NCBI GenBank assembly: GCA_041398225.1
Contig: JAWKVD010000011.1
Span: forward strand, 1-64,000
DNA length: 64,000 bases
Source of the DNA: JAWKVD01 sp041398225
GTDB lineage: Bacteria; Pseudomonadota; Alphaproteobacteria; Caulobacterales; Hyphomonadaceae
Reading direction: 5' to 3'
Shown: positions 34,861 through 44,577 of the stretch, one piece after another
Layout of the letters: every line of letters starts with the position of its first letter
How positions within the stretch are numbered: position 1 is the stretch's first letter
The notes under the pieces: model-generated
Database searches by the model: none
What the model was told of the DNA's origin: nothing
The model's input: the letters and a program-made list of their open reading frames with translations, nothing else
Position numbers and translations under genes: made by a program

Positions 34861-35533
34861 CGACCTTGGGCCTTTCGTTGGTGATCGGCTCGCCTGTGAC
34901 CAGGAAGTGGATCTCTTCAGCGATGTTGGTGCAGTGATCGCCAATGCGTTCGAGGTTCTTGGCGACGAACAGGAGGTGGGCGCAGCCGGAGATCGTGCGC
35001 GGGTCCTCCATCATGTAGGTGAGGACTTCGCGGAAGAGCGACATGTAGTGTTCGTCGACTTCCTCGTCGCGGCTCCAGACTTCGTTGGCGACGTCGGTCT
35101 CCTGCGCCGAATAGGCGTCGAGCACGCGCTTGAGCTGGGAGATGACCAGACGGCCCATGCGGGAGACGCCCTTGAGCGGCGCGGCCGGCTCCAGCATGCC
35201 GAGCGCCTTGGTGCGCTTGGCGATGTTCTTGGCGAGGTCGCCGATGCGTTCGAGTTCGGCGGCGATCTTGAGGGCCGAAATGGTCTGGCGCAGGTCGCGC
35301 GCGAGCGGCTGGCGCAGGGCCAGAAGGCGCAGGACCTTTTTCTCGAGATCGGCCTGAAGCTGGTCGATCTGGGCGTCGCGGGCGACGACCGTGTCGGCCA
35401 GCGCCATGTCGCGCGAGGCCAGCGCCTGAATGGCGTCGGACAGCAAATCCTCCGCCAGTCCGCCCATGCGGGCGAGATCGCCCGAGAGCTCTTCAAGGTC
35501 CGCAGAGAAGGACCGTACTGTGTGTTCGGACAT
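34841..35533 (-). CDS. phoU: phosphate transport system regulator PhoU
   Basis: A 230-residue all-helical protein with two PhoU repeats, each carrying an E-X-I-G-D metal motif (ELERIGDLAKNIAKR near 94-108 and NLERIGDHCTNIAEE near 195-209). It links PstB activity to PhoR and represses the Pho regulon in high phosphate. GGAG lies 6 nt before the ATG. It overlaps phoB. Confidence 0.95.
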   Translation of the reverse strand: MSEHTVRSFSADLEELSGDLARMGGLAEDLLSDAIQALASRDMALADTVVARDAQIDQLQADLEKKVLRLLALRQPLARDLRQTISALKIAAELERIGDLAKNIAKRTKALGMLEPAAPLKGVSRMGRLVISQLKRVLDAYSAQETDVANEVWSRDEEVDEHYMSLFREVLTYMMEDPRTISGCAHLLFVAKNLERIGDHCTNIAEEIHFLVTGEPITNERPKVDALHNT

Positions 35534-35571
35534 GCGCTACTCCAGATCCTGATCCAGCCTACGCAGCCATT

Positions 35572-36399
35572 CTACCCGAATCGGCCCGTGATGTAGTCCT
35601 GTGTTCTCGGGTCGTTGGGATTGGTGAAAAGCGCCTCGGTCTGGCCGGTCTCGATCAGCTGGCCGAGGTGGAAAAACGCAGTCAATTGAGACACCCGCGC
35701 GGCCTGGGCCATGGAGTGGGTGACGATGACAATGCAGTAATTCGAGCGCAGCTCGTCGATCAGCTCCTCGATCTTGGCGGTCGCGATGGGGTCGAGCGCC
35801 GAACAGGGCTCGTCCATCAGGATCACTTCGGGGCTGACCGCGATGGCGCGGGCGATCACCAGACGCTGCTGCTGGCCGCCGGACAGGCCGGTTCCGGGCT
35901 GGTGCAGGCGGTCCTTGACCTCGGCCCAGAGACCCGCGCGCTGCAGCGAGGTTTCGACGATCTCCTCGATCTCGGTGCGCGATGACGCCAGCCCGTGAAT
36001 GCGCACGCCGTAGGCGACGTTGTCGAAGATCGATTTCGGGAACGGGTTGGGCTTCTGGAACACCATGCCGACGCGGGCGCGGAGCAGAACCGGGTCGACC
36101 GAGCGGTCGTGGATGTCCTGGCCGTCGATGCGGATGTCGCCCTGAACGCGGCAGCCCTCGATGGTGTCGTTCATCCGGTTGAGGCAGCGCAGGAAGGTGG
36201 ACTTGCCGCAGCCGGACGGGCCGATGAGCGCGGTGACCGACTGGTCGGGCACTTCGAGCGAAACGTCGAACAGGGCCTGCTTGTCGCCATAGAAGACGGA
36301 GACGTCGCGCGCGACGATCTTGAAATCGCCCTGCCCCGCGGCGGACGGCGCGCCGCGGACCTCCGGATCGATCTGCGCCGCCGGGTCTATCCGGTTCAT
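35572..36399 (-). CDS. pstB: phosphate ABC transporter ATP-binding protein PstB
   Basis: The ATPase of the high-affinity phosphate importer. Walker A GPSGCGKST, signature LSGGQQQR, Walker B VILMDEPCSALD and the switch His in VTHSMAQAAR are all present. The ATG at 36399 overlaps the pstA stop (TGATG) and has GGAG 6 nt upstream; an ATG two codons earlier is equally possible. The product is 275 residues. Confidence 0.95.
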   Translation of the reverse strand: MNRIDPAAQIDPEVRGAPSAAGQGDFKIVARDVSVFYGDKQALFDVSLEVPDQSVTALIGPSGCGKSTFLRCLNRMNDTIEGCRVQGDIRIDGQDIHDRSVDPVLLRARVGMVFQKPNPFPKSIFDNVAYGVRIHGLASSRTEIEEIVETSLQRAGLWAEVKDRLHQPGTGLSGGQQQRLVIARAIAVSPEVILMDEPCSALDPIATAKIEELIDELRSNYCIVIVTHSMAQAARVSQLTAFFHLGQLIETGQTEALFTNPNDPRTQDYITGRFG

Positions 36400-39068
36400 C
36401 ACCATCTCCGCTCCAGCTTGCGCCTCAGATACACCGCCAGGGCGTTCATTGCGAACATAAACAGCAACAGCACGATGATGGCGGCTGAGGTCATCGGCTG
36501 CCAGGCGCGTTCGGCCGAGCTGGACCATTTGTAGACAAGAACCGGAAGCGCCGTGGCGCTGTCGAAGAGATCGCCCGGAGGCTCGGCCACGAAAGCCACC
36601 ATGCCGATCAGAAGCAGGGGCGCGGTTTCGCCCAGCGCCCGCGCGAGGCCGATAATGGCGCCGGTGAGGATGCCCGGCGCGGCCAGGGGCAGGACATGGT
36701 GGAAGACCGCCTGCGCGCGCGAGGCCCCGACGGCCAGCGCGCCCTCGCGGATCGAGGGCGGCACGGCGCCGATCGCGGCGCGGGTGGCGATGATGATGGT
36801 CGGCAGGGTGAGCAGCGACAGGACGAGGCCGCCGACCACGGGCGCCGATCGCGGCAGGCCGAAGAAGTTGATGAACACCGCCGCGCCGAGCAGGCCGAAA
36901 ACGATGGAGGGCACGGCCGCGAGGTTGTTGATGTTGACCTCGATGAAATCGGTCAGCCGGTTCCGGGGCGCGAATTCCTCAAGGTAGATCGCGGCCATCA
37001 CGCCGATGGGAAGCGAGACGACGAGCGTGACCAGCATGATCCACGCCGACCCGGTGAGCGCGGCGGCGAGACCGGCGAGTTCGGGATAGGTGCTGTCGGA
37101 ATGGGTGATGAGGCTGGTGTTGAGCACGCGCTTGATGTCGCCTTCGGCGGCCAGCGTGTTGACCCAGGCGACTTGCCGGTCGGTGACGAGACGGTCGGCC
37201 TCGGCGGTCTCCAGAACGCGGGTGCGCCACTGGCCGGAGGCGACCTCGCCGCGCGAGGCGACAGGGATCAGCACCGAGGTTTCGGCGCGGTCCGGCGAGA
37301 GGCGGTCGACCTTGAGGACGCCGCCATTCACCTCGATCAGCACCGAAGGAAGATATTCGCCGAGTTCGATCGGCGCCTGCGGATAATCGAGAATGGCCTG
37401 CAGCCGCATCATGTCGCGGCCGTCGATGTCGCGCTTGCGGGTGAGGCGCTCCATGTCGCGCGCGGCGTAGGTGAGATCGAGATCGGCGTGGGCGACCAGA
37501 AGCGCGCGCAGGCGGGCGTCGGCGTCGGCCTCATCGCCGTCGGACTGGCCGAGCGTGTAGGCGGCGGCCAGCGGACCGCCGAGATCGAGACCGAGCTGGC
37601 CGGCGACTTCCTCGCCGAGCGCGCCGGCGCTGGCGTCCGCATCCGCCGCATTCGCGTCGGCGGCGGCCAGCGCGGAGAGACGTTCGCCGGCGTCGACGAG
37701 GAGCTGGAGATTGCGGTCGGCGCGCGCCTCGGTGGAGGCCATCCTGTCTTCGGCTTCCTTGAGCGCTTCGGCGCGATCGGGGAAAGCCGGGCGCAGGCGA
37801 TCGGCGCGCTGGGCGATGAGTTCGGCGCGGCGGGCGGCGTCTTCGACCTGGGCGCGGGCGGCGGCCTGTTCGACGGCGTTGACCGCCAGGGCGGCCGGAA
37901 GGCGCCCGAGACCGGCATCCGGGGCGACCAGCACGTCGGCGAGCGGCTTCAGCGCCGCGCCGGTGACGAGCGATGCGAGCGCGATCTGCCGGTCGACCGG
38001 TTGTTGCGGCAGGGACGCGGCGATCTCGCGATAGCGCTGCGCGTCGACGGCGCGACGGTCGGCGGCGAGATAGGCGGTGCGCGCCTGGATCTGGCGGGTC
38101 TGGGCGTTCGGCGCGCCGGCTTTCACCGCTTCCTCGTGCTTCTGGACATAGCGCTCGGCCTTGGTTTCGAGATCGCCGGATTCGCGTTCGGCGACGGTCG
38201 CCAGGCGATCCAGTTCGGCGGACAGGCGCGCGACCAGATCGTCGCCGCGGCCGGTCTGCGCGGCGAGACCCGCGGCGCGGGCGATGGCCAGCATGTCGGG
38301 ATCGCCTTCGGCGGCGATGGCCTCGACGCCCGCACGCAGCACCGACATATCGGCCGAGGCGAGATCGTTCCTGCGCGTCTCGGTTTCGCGAATGCGCGCG
38401 CCGACGCCGTTCATGGCTTCGGTGGAGGCGTCGACGGCGGCGGTTCTGACCGCGAGTTCGGCGGACAGGGCGGCGGTGACGGCCTTGTAGGGACCCGCGA
38501 AACCGCCGGCGGCGTCGACCGCTAGACCCTCGCCGGCGAGCGACAGGCGGGCGGCGGCGGCGGGACGGGCCAGTTGCTCCTTGCTGACCAGCCCTTTGAG
38601 ATAGAGGTCGACCGTATCGGACACCGGCACATGGGCGACGACCTCGCCGCCGATGCGATCGGGGTGGCGGGCGATTTCGTGGGCGAGCTTCTTGGTCGCG
38701 AGCGAGGAGATCAGCCGCGCGAGCTGGCGCTTGAGATTGCGGTCGGCGGCCGCGTCCGGGAAGCGGCTGTCGAGTTCGCCGCGCACCAGCTGGGTGAAGC
38801 CGGCCGAGTTGGAGGAGATGGTCTGCGGATCGCGCGCGCCGGTGGGATCGACCACGGCGGCCTCGAGCGTGACCGGAATGCGGAGTTCATAGCGGGTGAA
38901 GGCCGAGAACGCCTCGGCGCCGACCGAAACCAGCAGGGCCGCCAGCGCGAGAACGGCGATGAGGATGGCGCCCACGCCATAGGCCCGGAAGCGGCGCTCC
39001 TCGCGGTAGCGCCGCCGCAGACGGCGCGCCGCGGCCTCGCTGGCCTGGATTCCGCCGGAGCTATTCAT
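36399..39068 (-). CDS. pstA: phosphate ABC transporter permease PstA with enlarged periplasmic domain
   Basis: Inner-membrane permease subunit of the phosphate importer. The usual permease core occupies residues 667-889 (EEFAPRNRLTDFIEVNINNLAAVPSIVFGLLG, then REGALAVGASRAQA). One N-terminal transmembrane segment (31-50) precedes it. Between them lie about 615 residues, predicted periplasmic, much longer than the usual DUF3333 region. The middle (about 195-520) is rich in Ala, Glu, Arg and Asp with heptad-like patterns, suggesting a coiled coil. The end (VLNTSLITHSDSTYPELAG) matches the normal DUF3333 junction. The start overlaps pstC by 8 bp. Transport role secure; role of the extension unknown. 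Confidence 0.9.
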   Translation of the reverse strand: MNSSGGIQASEAAARRLRRRYREERRFRAYGVGAILIAVLALAALLVSVGAEAFSAFTRYELRIPVTLEAAVVDPTGARDPQTISSNSAGFTQLVRGELDSRFPDAAADRNLKRQLARLISSLATKKLAHEIARHPDRIGGEVVAHVPVSDTVDLYLKGLVSKEQLARPAAAARLSLAGEGLAVDAAGGFAGPYKAVTAALSAELAVRTAAVDASTEAMNGVGARIRETETRRNDLASADMSVLRAGVEAIAAEGDPDMLAIARAAGLAAQTGRGDDLVARLSAELDRLATVAERESGDLETKAERYVQKHEEAVKAGAPNAQTRQIQARTAYLAADRRAVDAQRYREIAASLPQQPVDRQIALASLVTGAALKPLADVLVAPDAGLGRLPAALAVNAVEQAAARAQVEDAARRAELIAQRADRLRPAFPDRAEALKEAEDRMASTEARADRNLQLLVDAGERLSALAAADANAADADASAGALGEEVAGQLGLDLGGPLAAAYTLGQSDGDEADADARLRALLVAHADLDLTYAARDMERLTRKRDIDGRDMMRLQAILDYPQAPIELGEYLPSVLIEVNGGVLKVDRLSPDRAETSVLIPVASRGEVASGQWRTRVLETAEADRLVTDRQVAWVNTLAAEGDIKRVLNTSLITHSDSTYPELAGLAAALTGSAWIMLVTLVVSLPIGVMAAIYLEEFAPRNRLTDFIEVNINNLAAVPSIVFGLLGAAVFINFFGLPRSAPVVGGLVLSLLTLPTIIIATRAAIGAVPPSIREGALAVGASRAQAVFHHVLPLAAPGILTGAIIGLARALGETAPLLLIGMVAFVAEPPGDLFDSATALPVLVYKWSSSAERAWQPMTSAAIIVLLLFMFAMNALAVYLRRKLERRW

Positions 39069-40509
39069 AGCGTTCCCGATAGGCCTTCACCACGCGCTGC
39101 GCGATGATGTTGAAGATGAGCGTGAGCACGAACAGGCTGAAGCCGAGGGCGAAGGCCGAAAGCGTTTTCGGGCTGTCGAATTCGGTGTCGCCGGTCAGCA
39201 GGTCGACGATCTGCACCGTGATGGTGGTGACGTCCTCGAACGGGTTGAGCGTGATCTGGGCGCGCTGTCCGGCGGCCATGACCACGATCATGGTTTCGCC
39301 CACGGCGCGCGAGACGGCGAGCAACAGCGCCGCGACCACGCCGGGCAGCGCCGCCGGCAGGACGACCTGTTTCACCGTTTCGGACTTGGTGGCCCCGAGC
39401 GCCAGCGCGCCGTCGCGCAGCGATTGCGGCGCGGCGTTGATGACGTCGTCGGCGAGGCTGGAGACGAAGGGGATGATCATGATGCCCATGACGAGGCCGG
39501 CGGCGAGCGCGCTGGTCGGCTGGGCGTCGATGATCGGACCGTCGACGCCGGGCAGAAGCGCCATCAGGACGCCGTTGAGCCAGTTGCCGAAGGCGCGCAC
39601 GGCGGGCGCGACGGTGAGCAGCGCGAAGAAGCCGTAGACGACGGTGGGCACGCCGGCGAGCACTTCGAGCACCGGCTTGATGATCCTGCGCGCGCCGGGG
39701 CTGGCGTATTCGGACAGGTAGATCGCCGAGAACAGGCCGACGGGGCCGGCGACCAGCATGGCGATGAAGGTGATCATCACCGAACCGAAGATCAGCGGCA
39801 CGGCGCCGAACGCGCCCGACGCGCCGATCTGGTCGGGGCGGATGCTGGTCTGGGCGCTCCATTTGAGGCCGAAGAAGAATTCCAGCGGCGAAACCTCGTC
39901 GAAGAAGCGCAGGGTCTCGAAGATCAGCGACAGGATGATCCCGGCCGTGGTGGCGATGGCGACGCCGGAACAGGCCAGAAGAATGATCTCGATCGCGGCC
40001 TCGACCTTGTTGCGGGCGCGCAGGGCGGCGCTCTGCCGGGCGAGCGCGAAGACGCCGCCGCCCAAGGCGAGCACCACCGCCAGGCCGACGCCGATCATCT
40101 TCGCCACGCCGCGATTGGCGCTCATGCTGGCGGCGAGGCTTTCGACCGCCGGGGAGGCGTCGTCGGCGATGTTGGTTCCGGAGGCGAGCGAACGGGCCGC
40201 TTCGACCTGGAGGGACGCTTCCAGCGGCGGCAGGGCGGTGATTTCGGCGGGCGCGCTCTGGATCGCGGCGGTGTCGGCGAGGTTGTCGCCGACCACCGCA
40301 TAAACCAGCAGCACGATCAGCGACGGCGCCAGCGTCCAGATCGCCGCCAGGAAGCCGTGATAGCGGGGACGGGAGTGAACCGCGCGGGGTTCGGCCTGAA
40401 CGAACGCCAGCGCCCGGCGGCGTCCGAGGAAAAACGCTGCGGAAGCAAGGACCAAGACAGCGGCAAGCGCGGCCAGGGCCAGCCGGGAATGTGCGACCTG
40501 TTCAAACAT
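39061..40509 (-). CDS. pstC: phosphate ABC transporter permease PstC
   Basis: A 482-residue permease subunit. The core shows YLSEYASPGARRIIKPVLEVLAGVPTVVYGFFALL and LRDGALALGATKSETVKQVVLPAALPG. An N-terminal extension (1-180) with two extra hydrophobic segments and a periplasmic loop is common in alphaproteobacterial PstC. First gene of the pst-pho run, with a PHO box 46 bp upstream. No Shine-Dalgarno sequence is obvious before the ATG. The phosphate-binding protein PstS is not encoded in this window. Confidence 0.94.
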   Translation of the reverse strand: MFEQVAHSRLALAALAAVLVLASAAFFLGRRRALAFVQAEPRAVHSRPRYHGFLAAIWTLAPSLIVLLVYAVVGDNLADTAAIQSAPAEITALPPLEASLQVEAARSLASGTNIADDASPAVESLAASMSANRGVAKMIGVGLAVVLALGGGVFALARQSAALRARNKVEAAIEIILLACSGVAIATTAGIILSLIFETLRFFDEVSPLEFFFGLKWSAQTSIRPDQIGASGAFGAVPLIFGSVMITFIAMLVAGPVGLFSAIYLSEYASPGARRIIKPVLEVLAGVPTVVYGFFALLTVAPAVRAFGNWLNGVLMALLPGVDGPIIDAQPTSALAAGLVMGIMIIPFVSSLADDVINAAPQSLRDGALALGATKSETVKQVVLPAALPGVVAALLLAVSRAVGETMIVVMAAGQRAQITLNPFEDVTTITVQIVDLLTGDTEFDSPKTLSAFALGFSLFVLTLIFNIIAQRVVKAYRERYE

Positions 40510-40554
40510 GGGGAACGGCTGACCTGCTGCTCAGCCCCTCCTTAGGGGCCTTCC

Positions 40555-40572
40555 TTGACAGTTATGTGAAAG
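40555..40572 (-). promoter_or_regulatory. PHO box upstream of pstC
   Basis: On the minus strand the site reads CTTTCAC-ATAA-CTGTCAA. These are two 7-mers separated by 4 bp that match the PhoB direct repeat CTGTCAT at 5 and 6 of 7 positions. It lies 46 bp before the pstC start codon and after the phoR stop. PhoB activation of pstCAB-phoU-phoB is therefore likely. Confidence 0.7.
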
Positions 40573-40648
40573 CGACCTGGTGCACTCCGACGCAGGCGGC
40601 CGATCCGACTGCGAAAAACGGGGCCGCGCCCGCGATTTCTGATCCCCC

Positions 40649-40698
40649 ATTCCGGCCCCTTATTCCGGGCCCGTATTCCGGGCCCCTATTCTGGGCGG
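40649..40698 (-). repeat. 13-bp tandem repeat containing the phoR stop codon
   Basis: Four head-to-tail copies of a unit like attccgggcccct begin at 40649, 40662, 40675 and 40688 (the last partial). The phoR stop codon (40686-40688) lies at the junction of the third and fourth copies. Confidence 0.8.
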
Positions 40699-42191
40699 CC
40701 GGCGTCGGGGACCTCCTCCACACGGGGCGCGACCGCGGCGCGTTCCGGGGCCTCGGCGAGCACGACGCCGAACGCCGCGCCCGAGCCCAGCTCGCTCTCG
40801 ACCAGAAACTCGCCGCGATGGCGGGTGACGACGTGCTTGACGATGGCGAGGCCGAGCCCGGTTCCTGGGCGCAGCCCCCTGCCCTGATCGACGCGGTAGA
40901 AGCGTTCGGCCAGACGCGGCAGGTGCTGGCGGCTGATGCCGGGTCCGGCGTCCGCGACGCGCAGGATGGCGAAGCGGCCGGCCTCGCCGCGCGGGGCGGA
41001 GGCGATGGACATGTGGGCGACCTCCTCCCACTGGCGGCCGGCGACGTTGAGCGCCTTCTCGCGCGCCAGCCCGCCTTCGACCTGAATGTCGACGGTCTGG
41101 CTGGTCTCGGAATACTTGATGGCGTTGTCGATGAGGTTCTGCGCGACCTGGCTGAGTTCGTCGTGGACGCCGGACACCATGACGCCGGAGGACGGCCCCT
41201 GAACGCGCAGGGAGACGCCGCGCTCCTGCGCCACCGGACCGAGCGCCGCCACCACCTCGGCGACGACCTTGGCGAGATCGGCGCTGGAATCCGGCGTGCG
41301 GTGTTCAATCAGTTCGATGCGCGACAGGGACAGAAGATCGCTGATCAGGCGGCGCATGCGCTCGGCCTGACCGTGCATGATGTCGAGGAAGCGGTCGCGG
41401 GCCTCGGCGTCGTCGCGCGCCGGACCGCGCAGGGTCTCGATGAAGCCGGAGAGCGAGGTCAGCGGGGTGCGCAATTCGTGGCTGGCGTTGGCGAGGAAGT
41501 CGACGCGGGCGAATTCGGCGCGGCGGAGTTCGGTAAGGTCGTGCATGGCGACCAGCACGCCGGCGCTGCCCGGCGTCTGCAGGGGCGCGGCGACGCAGCT
41601 GAAATAGCGGTCGGTGTCGCCGCGCTCGATGAATTCGAACATCTGCGGGCGGCGCTCGCTGGCGGCGGCCTGCACCGCGTCCAGCAATTCCGGACGGCGC
41701 ACCACGACGGTGAGCAGGGGCTCGGCGCCGACGAAACGGAACTGGCGGCGGGCCGCCGCGTTGGCGGCCTCCACCCTGCCCTGGGCGTCGATATACATCG
41801 ACGGTTCGGGCAGCGCGTTGATGATCGCCTTGCGAAATCCGCGTTCGCTTTCGACGCGGTGGACTTTCTCGGCCTCTATGGCGGCCTCGCGCGCGGCGCG
41901 CATCGCCTCGACCTCGAGATCGGCGGTGCCGAAATAATAGATCAGGCCGAAGGCCGCCAGAATGACGAGGGCGAGCCCGGCCGCCCACGGATTGAGTTCG
42001 CCGACGATCGCCAGCCCGGCGAGGAGCGCGACCACCGCCGCCGCCATGACGACGAAATCGGTGAGACGGCGCTCGCGCGCGGTGACGGCGAGCTGATCGC
42101 CACCGCCTTTCCCGCCGCCCCCCTTGCCGCCGACCCTGCCGCCGGTTCCGCCGCTGCGTTCGGTCATCAGAACGTCCGTCTTCGATCGCAT
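40686..42191 (-). CDS. phoR: phosphate regulon sensor histidine kinase PhoR
   Basis: A 501-residue membrane kinase. A Gly/Lys-rich N-terminus is followed by two transmembrane helices (about 46-88), a PAS-like domain (INALPEPSMYIDAQGRVEAAN), and the H-box FLANASHELRTPLTSLSGF. ATP-binding boxes are NLIDNAIKYS (N), ADAGPGI (G1) and GTGLGLAIVKHV (G2). It phosphorylates PhoB under phosphate limitation. An ATG at 42167 is a possible alternative start. It lies upstream of pstC, which has its own PHO box. Confidence 0.93.
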   Translation of the reverse strand: MRSKTDVLMTERSGGTGGRVGGKGGGGKGGGDQLAVTARERRLTDFVVMAAAVVALLAGLAIVGELNPWAAGLALVILAAFGLIYYFGTADLEVEAMRAAREAAIEAEKVHRVESERGFRKAIINALPEPSMYIDAQGRVEAANAAARRQFRFVGAEPLLTVVVRRPELLDAVQAAASERRPQMFEFIERGDTDRYFSCVAAPLQTPGSAGVLVAMHDLTELRRAEFARVDFLANASHELRTPLTSLSGFIETLRGPARDDAEARDRFLDIMHGQAERMRRLISDLLSLSRIELIEHRTPDSSADLAKVVAEVVAALGPVAQERGVSLRVQGPSSGVMVSGVHDELSQVAQNLIDNAIKYSETSQTVDIQVEGGLAREKALNVAGRQWEEVAHMSIASAPRGEAGRFAILRVADAGPGISRQHLPRLAERFYRVDQGRGLRPGTGLGLAIVKHVVTRHRGEFLVESELGSGAAFGVVLAEAPERAAVAPRVEEVPDAGRPE

Positions 42192-42459
42192 TCGTCGCGC
42201 GCCGTCGCACGCCCGGGCGCGCCGTCCCGTGTCGGGCGCCTTCTAGTGTCTGGAGGAGCGCGCGTCTGCAGGCAATCCGGGCGCGAAACAAGCGTGCTTG
42301 ACGCCGCCCGCAAAGGGCTTATCGTTTGTCAATAATCTCCATCGGCGCAACGGATATGCCGTGCGCACCCGCCCCGCGCCGAGGGAGTTCCCGACACTTG
42401 CCAGCCGACGCTGGCGACTTCTTCTCCGGGCGGGCCCCGGACATCCTTGTGAGGACATG

Positions 42460-44550
42460 ATGAAGCTGCAAATCCTGATGACCGTCGCCATGGGCGCGCT
42501 TGTCGCCGCTTGTGCGACGACGCCGGCCGCAGAAACCGCGAGCACCGAGACGGCGGCCGCCGCCGCCCCCGCCGCTCCGGCGAAGCCCGCCGCGCCGAAG
42601 CCGGAGATCGGCGATTTCGGCATCGACCTGACGGCGATGAACACCGCGATCAAGCCGGGCGACGATTTCTTCGACTATGTCAACGGGACCTGGCTCGCCT
42701 CCTACACCATGCCGGCCGACAAGGCGCGCTACGGCATTTTCGACGACCTGCGCGACAAGTCGGAGACCGACGTGCGCACCCTGCTGGACGAGCTGGGCTC
42801 GAAGCCGCAGGCCACGGGCACGGTGGCGCAGAAGGTGGTCGACCTCTACGACGCGTGGATGGACGAAGGCGCGCTGGACGCGCGCGGGCTTGAGCCGCTG
42901 AAGCCGTACCTGTCCAGGATCGACGCGGCGAAGACCCCAACCGACATCACGCGCCTGATGGGCGACATCAACTATTCCGGCCCGGTCGGCCTGTTCATCG
43001 ACGCGGACTCGGCCGACCCGACCAAGTACGCGGTTTACGTGACCCAGGCGGGTCTCGGCATGCCGGTGCGCGACTACTACCTCAACGAGGGCGAGAAGTT
43101 CGACACCTACCGCGCCGCCTACAAGACCTATGTTACCAAGGTGTTCGAACTGCTGGGCGACGCCGATCCGGCCACGAGCGCCGAAACGGTGATCGCGCTT
43201 GAGACCAAGCTGGCGAAAGCGCACTGGACGCGCGAAGCGCAGCGCGACGTGCAGGCGACCACCAACCCGGTCGACCGCGCCGGCCTGAAGGCGATGATCC
43301 CGGCGATCGACTGGGACGTGCTCCTTGAGCCGTCGGGTCTGGGCGATGTGCAGCACTTTATCGTGCAGGAAAAATCGGCGCTGGTGGACGGCGCGGCGCT
43401 GCTCAAGTCCGAGCCGGTTTCGGCGTGGAAGAAATACCTCGCCTTCCACGTCGCCGACGACAATTCCAACGCCCTGCCGACCGCGTTCGACAAGGCCAGC
43501 TTCGAATTCTTCGGCAAGACGCTTTCGGGCGTCGAGCAGCAGCGCGATCGCTGGAAGCGCGGCGTCAGCCTCGTCAACGGGCTGATCGGCGAAGGCGTCG
43601 GCGAACTTTACGTCGCCAAATACTTCCCGCCCGAGAACAAGGCCAAGATGGACGCGCTGGTGACCAACCTGCGCAAGGCGATGGGCGAACGCCTGAAGAC
43701 GCTCGCCTGGATGGACGAGGCGACGCGGGCCGAGGCGCAGAAGAAGCTGTCGACCTTCGATCCGCGCATCGGCTATCCGTCGAAATGGCGCGACTACAGC
43801 AAATACTCGGTCGAGCCGGGCAAGCTGTTCGAAAGCATCCGCGCCGGGCGCAAGTTCGAGTGGGAGCGTGAAGTCGGGCGTCTCAACTCGACGGTCGACC
43901 GCGAGGAATGGGCGATGAACCCGCAGACGGTGAACGCCTATTACAACCCGCTGATGAACCAGATCACCTTCCCGGCGGCGATCCTGCAGCCGCCCTTCTT
44001 CGACCCGAACGCCGACCCGGCGGTGAATTACGGCGCCATCGGCGCGGTGATCGGCCACGAAATGGGCCACGGCTTCGACGACCAGGGCCGCGAGTTCGAC
44101 GAGACCGGCAAGATCCGCAACTGGTGGACGCCGGAGACCAACGAGAAATTCGTGGTGCAGACCGAGAAGTTCGCGGCCCAGTACGACGCTTTCTGCCCGC
44201 TGGAAGGCGTGTGCGTGAACGGCAATCTGACGATGGGCGAGAATATCGGCGACCTCGGCGGACTGGAGATGGCCTACACCGCCTACAAGCTGTCGCTGAA
44301 CGGCAAGAAGGCGCCGGTGCTGGACGGCTTCACCGGCGACCAGCGCTTCTTCATGGCGCATGCGCAGGTGTGGCGGGCGATGATCCGCGACGACGCGCTG
44401 CGGGCGCAGATCATGACCGATCCGCACTCGCCGGCGGCCGCGCGCGGCTCGATCCCGGAGCGGAACATGGACGCCTGGTACGCGGCCTTCAACGTGCAGC
44501 CGGGCGAGAAGGAATATATCGCGCCGGAAAAACGCGTGCGCATCTGGTAG
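42460..44550 (+). CDS. M13 family zinc metallopeptidase (PepO/neprilysin-like)
   Basis: A lipoprotein-type signal (MKLQILMTVAMGALVAAC) and a short Ala/Pro linker precede a full M13 peptidase. The zinc motif HEMGH lies in IGHEMGHGFDDQGREFD. The third ligand is in GENIGDLGGLEMAY, the substrate-binding motif is NAYYNP, and a C-terminal CxxG-free end closes at VRIW. The 696-residue length fits. The ATG at 42460 suits the GAGG ribosome site better than the ATG three bases earlier. Expected outside the inner membrane, cutting oligopeptides. Confidence 0.93.
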   Translation: MKLQILMTVAMGALVAACATTPAAETASTETAAAAAPAAPAKPAAPKPEIGDFGIDLTAMNTAIKPGDDFFDYVNGTWLASYTMPADKARYGIFDDLRDKSETDVRTLLDELGSKPQATGTVAQKVVDLYDAWMDEGALDARGLEPLKPYLSRIDAAKTPTDITRLMGDINYSGPVGLFIDADSADPTKYAVYVTQAGLGMPVRDYYLNEGEKFDTYRAAYKTYVTKVFELLGDADPATSAETVIALETKLAKAHWTREAQRDVQATTNPVDRAGLKAMIPAIDWDVLLEPSGLGDVQHFIVQEKSALVDGAALLKSEPVSAWKKYLAFHVADDNSNALPTAFDKASFEFFGKTLSGVEQQRDRWKRGVSLVNGLIGEGVGELYVAKYFPPENKAKMDALVTNLRKAMGERLKTLAWMDEATRAEAQKKLSTFDPRIGYPSKWRDYSKYSVEPGKLFESIRAGRKFEWEREVGRLNSTVDREEWAMNPQTVNAYYNPLMNQITFPAAILQPPFFDPNADPAVNYGAIGAVIGHEMGHGFDDQGREFDETGKIRNWWTPETNEKFVVQTEKFAAQYDAFCPLEGVCVNGNLTMGENIGDLGGLEMAYTAYKLSLNGKKAPVLDGFTGDQRFFMAHAQVWRAMIRDDALRAQIMTDPHSPAAARGSIPERNMDAWYAAFNVQPGEKEYIAPEKRVRIW

Positions 44551-44577
44551 GCTGACCCATAGCCTTTCGATCGACAG

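Noticed and set aside
34123..42191. Absence of pstS from the phosphate block as a sign of gene loss
   Set aside because: From memory, Caulobacter has the same arrangement with pstS elsewhere, so this is probably the normal order for the group.
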